NCBI GenBank assembly: GCA_028709105.1
Contig: JAQVYD010000075.1
Location: 1 to 6,234 of the forward strand
Direction: 5' to 3'
Length of the DNA stretch: 6,234 nt
From: Clostridia bacterium
GTDB taxonomy: Bacteria; Bacillota; Peptococcia; DRI-13; DTU073
Every line of letters starts with the position of its first letter. Position 1 is the first letter of the stretch. Of the stretch, positions 1 through 6,138 are shown in pieces. The notes below the pieces were generated by a model. That model was not told the origin of the DNA. It was given only the letters and a program-made list of their open reading frames with translations, and made no database searches. Both the position numbers and the translations under genes were made by a program.

Positions 1-1728
1 ATAATATGTGTGCAGCAATTCATGAGCTTCATGGTCAAGAATTTTTTTCAAAAATTCATCATAAAGCTGGGTAACTGCTGGGTTTTCGTGAGATTTTCTG
101 ACTTCTGAACCTTGATCAATTTCATAAAGTGCTTCTAACCGTTTCTTCTTAATCGCCACAGTAGTTCCGAAGGGTTGACCTCCGCCACCTATACACCCGC
201 CGGGGCAAGCCATTATTTCGATGAACTGATAATCACATTCACCCGCTTTAATTTTTTCCAACAGTACTTTAGCATTACCAAGGCCATTGGCTACAGCAAT
301 TTTAACCTTTGTACCAGCCAGATCAACGGTAGCTTCTTTAATCCCTTCTAAACCTCTGACCATCTTAAAGTCTACATCTTTTAAGTCTTGTTTTGTAACT
401 ACTTCATAAACTGTGCGCAAAGCTGCTTCCATCACTCCCCCGGAAGCGCCGAAAATAACGGCTGCACCTGTAGAAAGCCCCAAAGGCGCATCATATTCAG
501 CTTCAGGAAGAGTGTCCACATCCAGACTGGCTTCCTTAATCATTTGCGCCAGTTCCCGTGTCGTTAAAACAACATCAACATCCTGATAACCACTGCTTCT
601 CATTTCCGGACGAGTACATTCATATTTCTTGGCTGTACAAGGCATGATGGAAACAACAAAAATTTTCTCTGCCGCCAGATTAGCCTTTTGGGCATAATAA
701 GTCTTCGCTAAAGCGCCAAACATCTGCTGGGGTGATTTACAGGTAGAGACGTGCGGCAAAAGTTCAGGATAAAATTTCTCGATATAATTTATCCAGCCCG
801 GACTGCAAGAGGTAATCATCGGCAAGGTTCCGCCCTCTTGGAGACGCTGGAGAAGCTCCTGCCCTTCCTCTAAGATGGTGAGGTCCGCTGTAAAATTGGT
901 ATCAAAAACCTTAGCAAAGCCCAGACGTTTTAAGGCTGCCACCATTTTACCCGTCGTGATACTTCCCGGCGGCATCCCAAATTCCTCACCCAGAGCCACC
1001 CTCACCGCAGGAGCTGTTTGCACAACTACATGCAATTCCGGATTATCAAGTGCCGCCCAAACCCTAGCCGTATCATTCTTTTCCGTTAAAGCGCCCACGG
1101 GACAAACAGCGACACACTGCCCACAGTAAACACAAGGAGAGTCAGCCAGTTTTTCCTCAAAAGCTGTGGAAATACAAAATTCCTCGGAACGATGCGCCGT
1201 ATTGATAGCCGCCACCTGCTGTACTTCTTGACAAACCTCAACACAACGACCACATTTTATACATTTATTCATATCTCTAACAATAGCCGGATTACTATCT
1301 TCGAGAGGCAGGTTTTTAGCCGAAACAGTAAAGGGAATCTCCCTAATTTGATAATCATAAGCTAACTTCTGCAGTTCACATTTTTGATTGCGGACACATT
1401 TCAAACAATCCTGAGGGTGATCAGCCAAAATAAGTTCTAACACTGTTTTTCTGGCTTCTCTTACGGCCTTCGTATTGGTAAAGATCTCGTTACCCTCACC
1501 TACCGGCGTGTTGCAGGCTGTCTGAAACCTTCTCTGCCCTTTTACTTCAACAATACAAACCCGACATGTCGCCCGCGGCTTCAGGTCAGGATGATGACAA
1601 AGAGTAGGAATAATTACTCCCGCTTTTTTAGCTGCTTCTAAAATGGTCGTATCCTCCGGTACAGTTACCTGAACACCGTCAATAGTTACCGTTACTTTTT
1701 TCTTTACCTTTGCAAAATTCTGCATCAT
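1..1728 (-). CDS. hydA: [FeFe]-hydrogenase catalytic subunit HydA (NuoG/HndD-like), C-terminus cut by window edge
   Basis: Catalytic subunit of a multimeric NAD-linked [FeFe]-hydrogenase, probably cytoplasmic: 2H+ + 2e- <-> H2. The 576 visible codons are open with no stop. Domains in order: [2Fe-2S] ferredoxin-like domain (C44, C55, C58, C72); His-ligated [4Fe-4S] motif H104-x3-C108-x2-C111-x5-C117; two [4Fe-4S] clusters in CIKCGRCVEVC (C156, C159, C162, C166) and CVYCGQCVAVC (C199, C202, C205, C209); then the H-cluster domain with L1 TSCSPGW (306-312), L2 MPCTAKKYE (362-370) and L3 EIMACPGGCIGGGGQP (504-519). The visible end, AHELLHTYY, resembles the extreme C-terminus of clostridial hydrogenase CpI, so probably only a few residues are missing. 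The start ATG (1728-1726) overlaps the hydB stop as ATGA, indicating translational coupling; a second ATG follows directly, so the start could be one codon later. One oddity is Ser309 where the classic L1 motif has a second Cys. The family call is very secure. Confidence 0.96.
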   Translation of the reverse strand, partial: MMQNFAKVKKKVTVTIDGVQVTVPEDTTILEAAKKAGVIIPTLCHHPDLKPRATCRVCIVEVKGQRRFQTACNTPVGEGNEIFTNTKAVREARKTVLELILADHPQDCLKCVRNQKCELQKLAYDYQIREIPFTVSAKNLPLEDSNPAIVRDMNKCIKCGRCVEVCQEVQQVAAINTAHRSEEFCISTAFEEKLADSPCVYCGQCVAVCPVGALTEKNDTARVWAALDNPELHVVVQTAPAVRVALGEEFGMPPGSITTGKMVAALKRLGFAKVFDTNFTADLTILEEGQELLQRLQEGGTLPMITSCSPGWINYIEKFYPELLPHVSTCKSPQQMFGALAKTYYAQKANLAAEKIFVVSIMPCTAKKYECTRPEMRSSGYQDVDVVLTTRELAQMIKEASLDVDTLPEAEYDAPLGLSTGAAVIFGASGGVMEAALRTVYEVVTKQDLKDVDFKMVRGLEGIKEATVDLAGTKVKIAVANGLGNAKVLLEKIKAGECDYQFIEIMACPGGCIGGGGQPFGTTVAIKKKRLEALYEIDQGSEVRKSHENPAVTQLYDEFLKKILDHEAHELLHTYY

Positions 1729-3029
1729 TGTTCACCACTTTCTTGTTTAGTGAAACATACTCCCGCTGGGCATCGCCCTTCGATGTGCGCATCAAATTCC
1801 GCCTGCAGATTTTTCAAACAAGTGCTGAGAGCCGTCGCAGCTGCTTGCCCCAGCCCACAGAAAGAAGCTTTCGCCAAAAGGGTGCTCAAGCGTTGCAACA
1901 ACGCATAATCTTCCTTCGATGCCGTCCCCTGCGCAAATTTATCAAGTAAAGCATAAATCTGTTTATTCCCTTCACGACAAGGTGTACATTTACCACAAGA
2001 TTCATGGATAAAAAATTCTGTGACAGCTTTTAAATAATCAATCACACAAACAGATTCATCCATCACCACAATGGCACCGGATCCCACACTTAAACCTTTA
2101 TCCCGTAAGGCTTGATAACAATACGGCGTATCCAGTTGCGACAAAAAGCCACATGGGCCGGATTGCCCGCCTAAATGGAAAAACTTAATCTTTTTCTGTC
2201 CGGAGGGACCTCCCCCCAATTCCTCATCATAAATAAGATCGCGTAAGGTAAGACCAAAAGGAACCTCATAGACACCGGGATTAGCGACATTACCGGAAAG
2301 ACAAATCAGCTTAGTCCCCCCGCTATCTACGGTGCCATAACTGAGATATTTTTCGCCGCCTATTTGCATAATCGTAGGGATGTTCGCAAAAGATTCCACA
2401 TTATTAACCAAGGTTGGCTGTTGAAAAAGACCAACTTCCGCTAGATGAGGAGGCTTAACCCTAGGTCTGCCGACTTTACCCTCAATAGAGTTTAGCATGG
2501 CCGAGTTTTCTCCACAGACGTAAGCTCCTGCCCCGGTCATAATATGAAGATGATAGGAATAATCGGTACCCAGAATCTTATCACCAAGATAACCTGCTCT
2601 AACCGCACTATCTATCGCGGCCTGAAAATCATCCTGAAGCGCGGCATATTCACCACGGATATAAATATAACCGTCATGCGCATTAAAAACATAACCGGCA
2701 ATCGTCATTCCTTCAATAACCCGCAAGGGATCTTTTTCTAAGAGAAGTTTATCCTTAAAAGTTCCCGGTTCTCCTTCATCGGCATTACAAACAATATACT
2801 TAGGGAAATGCTTAATCTCATATAATTGCTGCCACTTGGAACCAGCCGGATACCCTGCCCCGCCACGTCCCCGCAATTTAGCTTTTTTAACCTCATTAAT
2901 AATTTGCGTGGGCGGCATTTTCAGAGCCTTTTGCAACCCGGAAAAGCCACCGGCACGAACATAATCCTCTACCGAAGCGGGACTTATTTTACCACAATTA
3001 GCAGAGATCAACGGCATTATTTTAGACAT
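1725..3029 (-). CDS. hydB: NADH-dehydrogenase-type subunit of [FeFe]-hydrogenase, HydB (NuoF-like), short form
   Basis: Flavin subunit that oxidises NADH (or reduces NAD+) and passes electrons to the Fe-S chain of HydA. The FMN/NADH fold shows RGRGGAGYPAGSKW (53-66), CNADEGEPGTFKD (81-93) and the glycine-rich segment GAGAYVCGENSAML (166-179). The conserved [4Fe-4S] cluster is in SCGKCTPCREG (C345, C348, C351), with C391 in FCGLG as fourth ligand. At 434 residues it has about the size of complex I NuoF. Bifurcating HydB proteins are about 600 residues, with an N-terminal thioredoxin-like [2Fe-2S] domain and a C-terminal two-[4Fe-4S] domain; both are absent here. The protein stops nine residues after the CPAGVC motif (420-425), which normally precedes the missing C-terminal domain. 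The start at M1 is favoured over M5 because GGGAGGG lies 6 nt upstream of M1. The gene overlaps hydC by 13 bp and hydA by 4 bp. NAD rather than NADP specificity is inferred from the family. Confidence 0.95.
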   Translation of the reverse strand: MSKIMPLISANCGKISPASVEDYVRAGGFSGLQKALKMPPTQIINEVKKAKLRGRGGAGYPAGSKWQQLYEIKHFPKYIVCNADEGEPGTFKDKLLLEKDPLRVIEGMTIAGYVFNAHDGYIYIRGEYAALQDDFQAAIDSAVRAGYLGDKILGTDYSYHLHIMTGAGAYVCGENSAMLNSIEGKVGRPRVKPPHLAEVGLFQQPTLVNNVESFANIPTIMQIGGEKYLSYGTVDSGGTKLICLSGNVANPGVYEVPFGLTLRDLIYDEELGGGPSGQKKIKFFHLGGQSGPCGFLSQLDTPYCYQALRDKGLSVGSGAIVVMDESVCVIDYLKAVTEFFIHESCGKCTPCREGNKQIYALLDKFAQGTASKEDYALLQRLSTLLAKASFCGLGQAAATALSTCLKNLQAEFDAHIEGRCPAGVCFTKQESGEQ

Positions 3030-3508
3030 CTCGATCCCTCCCGGTAAGTTTTAATTATCTCCGCAACCTTTTCCCTAGTCAGATGACCATACACTTTTTC
3101 GCCAATTTTGACTACGGGGGCAAGATCGCAGGCTCCGAAGCAAGAAGTATACTGTAGTGTAAAAAGATTGTTCGCAGTTGTTTCTCCCATCTTAATACCC
3201 AGTTCCTCTGTAAACATTTGCACAGCTGAATCAGCCTTAGCTACATGACAGGGGGCGCTTTTGCAGATTTCAATTACATATTTACCCCGAGGTTCTGTCG
3301 AAAACATTGCATAAAAAGTTAAGACATCATAAACTTTAGTTAAGGGGATCTCCAGTTCTGTGGCTACCAGTTTAGCCCATTCTTTGTCCACATAATTCCA
3401 ACCTGATGCCTCTTGAATTGCCAAGAGAATCGAAAGTAGTTTTTCTTTGGCATTTCCTTTGTTCTTAATAATTGCGAGGACTTGTTCTTTTTTCAGCTCA
3501 CCACTCAT
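3017..3508 (-). CDS. hydC: [2Fe-2S] subunit of NADH-linked [FeFe]-hydrogenase, HydC (NuoE/HndA-like)
   Basis: Small electron-transfer subunit of the hydrogenase trimer, homologous to complex I NuoE (24-kDa subunit); it partners with the flavin subunit HydB. The 163-residue length is normal for the family. The N-terminal helical part (about 1-75) contains the family-like VYDVLTFYAMFSTEPRGKY segment, and the C-terminal thioredoxin-like domain carries the four [2Fe-2S] ligands: C82 and C87 in CKSAPC, then C123 and C127 in SCFGAC. The start ATG (3508-3506) has a Shine-Dalgarno-like AGGTGA about 9 nt upstream. It is the first gene of hydCBA; its TAA stop lies inside the first codons of hydB. A nearby upstream ATG (3515-3513) is out of frame and opens only a five-codon frame. 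Confidence 0.95.
   Translation of the reverse strand: MSGELKKEQVLAIIKNKGNAKEKLLSILLAIQEASGWNYVDKEWAKLVATELEIPLTKVYDVLTFYAMFSTEPRGKYVIEICKSAPCHVAKADSAVQMFTEELGIKMGETTANNLFTLQYTSCFGACDLAPVVKIGEKVYGHLTREKVAEIIKTYREGSRCLK
3036..3042 (-). promoter_or_regulatory. Ribosome binding site deciding the hydB start
   Basis: GGGAGGG on the minus strand lies 6 nt before the first hydB ATG (3029-3027), inside the end of hydC. The next in-frame ATG (3017-3015, residue 5) touches the hydC stop as TAATG, but lies 18 nt from this site, too far for it. This supports the longer hydB start and the 13-bp overlap with hydC. Confidence 0.7.
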
Positions 3509-3597
3509 AAAACATGTTCACCTTTCTTTCTCCTTGACGGTAAATATAGATAACCCTAAGATTATGATAATTAAGCCCGACAATTAACTGTTCTTCA

Positions 3598-3626
3598 AGA
3601 ATAGTATATTAATTCCCCCCTGTCAA
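3598..3626 (-). promoter_or_regulatory. Sigma-A-type promoter of the hydCBA operon
   Basis: On the minus strand a perfect -35 box TTGACA (3626-3621) is followed by a 17-bp spacer and a -10 box TATTCT (3603-3598; four of six matches to TATAAT). Transcription should start near 3591, giving an untranslated leader of about 80 nt before hydC. The spacer begins with a run of six G. An 11-bp palindrome TTCTTCAAGAA (3591-3601) overlaps the -10 box and the predicted start point and could be an operator. No clear terminator separates the upstream fumarylacetoacetate-hydrolase-family gene from this promoter, so some read-through from that gene is possible. Confidence 0.65.
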
Positions 3627-3679
3627 GAAAGTTTTATCAATCACCTGAGCCGTGAACATAATTCCCCTAAAATACCTTT

Positions 3680-4438
3680 TCAGCAGACCGGGTTACGCAA
3701 GATCCCAATACCCTCGACTTCAATTTCGCAAAGATCACCTGCGGTTAAAGGTCCCACGCCGGCAGGAGTACCTGTATAAATCACATCTCCGGGGTAAAGA
3801 GTCATCACTTGGGAGATAAAAACAACTAACTGCTCGGCAGACCAAATCATCAACTGCGTATTACTCTTTTGTTTAAGCTGACCATTCACTCTACTTTGAA
3901 TGGACAACTTTGCCGCGGCAAGATCTCGCACAAGGAAAGGACCTAGTGGTTTAAAGGTATGGAAGGATTTTGCTCTCGTCCACTGCTTATCTTGTTTCTG
4001 AATATCCCGATCCGAAACATCATTCCCACAGGTATAACCCCCAATATATTCCCGAGCTTTTTCCGGCGGAATATCCCGTCCTTCTTTCCCGATCACTACG
4101 ACTAACTCTGCTTCATAATGCGTTTCATGTTCAGGATAAGGGAGATGGATCGTTTCACCCGGATGAAGCAAAGCAGACGGTGCCGCTAAAAAAATAATCG
4201 GTTCCTCCGTTATTCTAGGATTTTTACGAATTTCTTGAATATGGTCAGAATAATTAAACCCAACACAGATTATTTTACCGGGCGTAACAGGTGCCAAAAT
4301 TTTTACTTCGGCTAAAGCAAAAAACTTATCCGTAACTTGATATTTGTGCAAAGGATCTCCCGTAAGCACTTGCAGCTGTTCCCCCTGAACCTCTCCATAA
4401 AAGATTTGTTCATTAACTTGAAAACGCGCTAATTTCAT
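3680..4438 (-). CDS. Fumarylacetoacetate hydrolase (FAH) family protein
   Basis: Predicted cytoplasmic metal-dependent enzyme of the FAH superfamily, whose members hydrolyse or decarboxylate acylpyruvates and oxaloacetate or isomerise/tautomerise related 2-oxo acids. From the chosen start the protein has 252 residues, usual for single-domain bacterial members with a short N-terminal extension. Visible motifs are VGFNYSDHIQE (59-69), whose H66 and E69 correspond to the His/Glu pair of FAHD1-like enzymes; the probable Mg2+/Mn2+ ligands E109 and E111 (HYEAELV) and D140 (GNDVSDRDIQ); K157 in RAKSF; and GDVIYTGTPAGVG (217-229). The frame extends 17 codons further upstream, but the start at 4438 is chosen because AGGGGGG lies 8 nt before it, the protein then begins MKLARF as in relatives, and the extended -10 promoter falls inside the longer version. 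The exact substrate cannot be read from sequence. It lies 171 bp upstream of hydC on the same strand, with no evident functional link. Confidence 0.9.
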   Translation of the reverse strand: MKLARFQVNEQIFYGEVQGEQLQVLTGDPLHKYQVTDKFFALAEVKILAPVTPGKIICVGFNYSDHIQEIRKNPRITEEPIIFLAAPSALLHPGETIHLPYPEHETHYEAELVVVIGKEGRDIPPEKAREYIGGYTCGNDVSDRDIQKQDKQWTRAKSFHTFKPLGPFLVRDLAAAKLSIQSRVNGQLKQKSNTQLMIWSAEQLVVFISQVMTLYPGDVIYTGTPAGVGPLTAGDLCEIEVEGIGILRNPVC

Positions 4439-4460
4439 CAAATATTCCCCCCTAACCTTT

Positions 4461-4469
4461 AGTATAGCA
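4461..4469 (-). promoter_or_regulatory. Extended -10 promoter of the FAH-family gene
   Basis: The minus strand reads TGCTATACT, an extended -10 element (TGn plus TATACT, five of six matches to TATAAT). No good -35 box is visible; the DNA upstream is a T-rich run. The predicted start near 4454 leaves a leader of only about 16 nt, so the AGGGGGG ribosome binding site (4453-4447) would be at or near the 5' end of the mRNA. Confidence 0.55.
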
Positions 4470-4473
4470 AAAT

Positions 4474-4502
4474 TAGAAAAAAAACACATAATATGATATA
4501 AT
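4474..4502 (+). promoter_or_regulatory. Promoter of the lipoprotein gene
   Basis: A perfect -10 box TATAAT (4497-4502) is preceded, after a 17-bp spacer, by TAGAAA (4474-4479), which matches four of six bases of TTGACA. Transcription would start near 4509, giving a leader of about 78 nt. The promoter is back to back with the minus-strand FAH-gene promoter (4461-4469), so the two probably compete or are co-regulated. Confidence 0.5.
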
Positions 4503-4515
4503 TAAAAACAAATTT

Positions 4516-4558
4516 CATAATGTAATCATCATTACTTCTCATTATTAATTGCATTATG
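4516..4558. repeat. Nested inverted repeats in the leader of the lipoprotein gene
   Basis: The outer dyad pairs CATAATG (4516-4522) with CATTATG (4552-4558), and the pairing continues inward through AAT/ATT to an 11-bp stem with one G-T pair. Inside it lies a second, mutually exclusive dyad GTAAT-N4-ATTAC (4522-4535). Both lie just downstream of the predicted lipoprotein-gene start and upstream of its ribosome binding site (AAGGAG, 4573-4578). They could be a repressor operator or alternative RNA folds; the high AT content means chance pairing is also possible. Confidence 0.45.
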
Positions 4559-4586
4559 TCTTTAATAATACTAAGGAGTGAGTTAA

Positions 4587-6050
4587 ATGTCCAAAAGAAA
4601 ATTATTGGCTGTCTTTTTATTACTGCTGCTGACCGCTACTTTAACAGCAGGATGCAGCCAAGCTGAACTGGGATTTCTTGGTCTGCAAAAAGAACTAAGC
4701 GAGCTGAACACGACTGAAACTTCAGGAGATTTCGTTTTTTCCCTAAAGGGGCTACCCGTCCCCGCTACTGCTGATGCAGCGGAAACTTTACTTTATAACA
4801 TGCTGCAAAAAGGAGTTACCATTAAATATACCGGGAAAACTGATCTGGAAAAAAATATTGTAGATTGTACCTTCTTCCTTGTTGATAATAGTACAAAAAC
4901 CGAACAAATACTAACAAGGATTATCTGTAAAGACAATATCATCTATCTTAAGATAGATGAATTACTCAAGCTTGCGCAAGGAATGGGGGAGCCTGAAACA
5001 AGTAATAAATTGCAGGAAGTCTTTGGTGATACCGTATATTTGCTGATAAACCAAGAGGAATATCGCCAATCCATAGCTGATGTGCCGGAACAGCCTTTCA
5101 GCAAACTTAACCAAAATGCTTTTATGAATAATCAACTAAACAATGTATTACAAAAACTGATCGTGAAGATTCCTGAAGCCTATCAAAACTACAGTCCCGG
5201 ACTCGTTGTACAAAACGGGAATACCTATTCTTGGGAAGTAACAGGAACACAAGCCTTACAATTACTGGGGGGTTTTCTGGAATATACGATTAATAATATC
5301 ACCGACCTCGAAAAGTGCATAGATTCCTTTCTCGATGCCCTTAATGATGAAGAAATGACTATTTTAGGATTAGAGCCACAAGAAAAAACCTCCTATAAAA
5401 CATTCCTCAACGAAGCGATAACGGAAATTGCAGGAAACAAGGGGGAATATTTACAAGTAATCAGGGCTTTGCAAACCGGACTACAACAAAAAGGAGAGAT
5501 CCCCAAAGCCGCGGACGGCCTTAAAATAAGCTATACCTTAGGTAAAAATGAGCAGGAAGTCTATGCGAATACCTTTGCTTTCACGATGAATCTTGAAGAA
5601 AAGGGAGCACAAGCATCTCTGCAAATGCAAGGACAGTCTCAGACTAAAAAAACAGCTCCATTTACCGTAACCACACCTACGGCTAACCTGATGACTTATA
5701 CGGAATATCTGCAGAAGGTCAGAAGAACAATGGAAATACAAGTTGACACTAATGCCTATACCCTCACAGACGCTAAAGGCAGTTCGCAGAATTCTCTCGA
5801 GGTAAAAAATATTGAAAATCAAACCTATTTACCAATGCGGCAAATCGCGGAAATTTTTGGTGAAGAAGTAAGCTGGGATGCCGAAAATAGTCAAGCCTAT
5901 GTTTTAAGAAATGGTGACAAGATTGACCTGACAGGGGTAATCATCGATGGACGGACATATATTAAGACCAGAGACTTTGCCAAGCTTGACTATAAAGTAA
6001 GCTGGAATGATGGCACGAGAACAGTTATAATTAGTACCACTACGCTATAG
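4587..6050 (+). CDS. Lipoprotein with C-terminal copper-amine-oxidase-N-like (stalk) domain
   Basis: A 487-residue secreted lipoprotein of unknown function. It begins with a type II signal peptide: positive SKRK, a Leu-rich hydrophobic stretch (6-20) and lipobox LTAGC (19-23), so C23 should be lipidated and the protein tethered to the outer face of the membrane. The C-terminal part (about 404-483) resembles the copper amine oxidase N-terminal-like domain (PF07833) by its pattern, with an internal duplication: TYLPMRQIAEIFGEEVSWD (413-431) and the shorter TYIKTRDFAKLDYKVSWN (457-474). Despite the domain name, I see no evidence for copper or amine oxidase activity; in Firmicutes this module is usually an extracellular stalk or wall-associated domain. 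Residues about 40-385 alternate predicted beta strands and amphipathic helices, and I do not recognise a family there. AAGGAG lies 8 nt before the ATG. It is a single-gene unit with its own promoter and terminator. Confidence 0.87.
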   Translation: MSKRKLLAVFLLLLLTATLTAGCSQAELGFLGLQKELSELNTTETSGDFVFSLKGLPVPATADAAETLLYNMLQKGVTIKYTGKTDLEKNIVDCTFFLVDNSTKTEQILTRIICKDNIIYLKIDELLKLAQGMGEPETSNKLQEVFGDTVYLLINQEEYRQSIADVPEQPFSKLNQNAFMNNQLNNVLQKLIVKIPEAYQNYSPGLVVQNGNTYSWEVTGTQALQLLGGFLEYTINNITDLEKCIDSFLDALNDEEMTILGLEPQEKTSYKTFLNEAITEIAGNKGEYLQVIRALQTGLQQKGEIPKAADGLKISYTLGKNEQEVYANTFAFTMNLEEKGAQASLQMQGQSQTKKTAPFTVTTPTANLMTYTEYLQKVRRTMEIQVDTNAYTLTDAKGSSQNSLEVKNIENQTYLPMRQIAEIFGEEVSWDAENSQAYVLRNGDKIDLTGVIIDGRTYIKTRDFAKLDYKVSWNDGTRTVIISTTTL

Positions 6051-6063
6051 AATTCGGGAAATA

Positions 6064-6109
6064 AAGATAAAAAACGCTATGGGCTTTTATCCATAGCGTT
6101 TTTTATCTT
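6064..6109. terminator. Bidirectional intrinsic terminator
   Basis: A perfect 19-bp stem (6064-6082 with 6091-6109) encloses an 8-nt loop. The core CGCTATGG/CCATAGCG is flanked by A6 on the left arm and T6 on the right arm, so a U-tract forms in transcripts of either strand. It begins 13 bp after the lipoprotein stop and lies 29 bp beyond the stop of the converging minus-strand toxin-like gene, so it can serve both. Confidence 0.92.
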
Positions 6110-6138
6110 CAACACAAAATAAAACTCAAAAATCAGGT

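Noticed and set aside
875..1129. Plus-strand open frame of 84 codons inside hydA
   Set aside because: It lies wholly antisense to the Fe-S and H-domain coding region of hydA, has no convincing ribosome binding site and no recognisable protein features.
1710..1949. Plus-strand open frame of 79 codons across the hydB/hydA junction
   Set aside because: It is antisense to well-supported coding sequence and shows no domain or translation signal.
2544..3047. Two plus-strand open frames (65 and 73 codons) antisense to hydB
   Set aside because: They mirror the conserved HydB coding sequence; no ribosome binding site or family resemblance was seen.
3498..3515. Five-codon upstream frame (MFYEW, stop) overlapping the hydC start
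   Set aside because: The GGTGA motif is only 2 nt from this ATG, too close for good initiation, while it is well placed for hydC; no sign of a leader-peptide function.
3541..3626. Possible Rex (redox repressor) operator upstream of hydC
   Set aside because: Only isolated TTAA half-sites are present; no arrangement close to the TTGTTAA-N4-TTAACAA pattern was found.
3640..3656. Possible terminator between the FAH-family gene and hydC (TCAC-N7-GTGA)
   Set aside because: The stem is only 4 bp and is not followed by a T-tract in the transcribed direction.
3970..4197. Plus-strand open frame of 75 codons antisense to the FAH-family gene
   Set aside because: It covers the conserved metal-binding region of the FAH gene on the other strand and has no independent support.
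4439..4489. 17-codon N-terminal extension of the FAH-family protein starting at 4489
   Set aside because: The probable extended -10 promoter and the ribosome binding site lie within this stretch, and the extension resembles nothing in the family; the start at 4438 fits better.
5538..5822. Minus-strand open frame of 94 codons inside the lipoprotein gene
   Set aside because: It is antisense to the lipoprotein; its Cys/Ser/Leu/Arg-rich composition is typical of a shadow frame.
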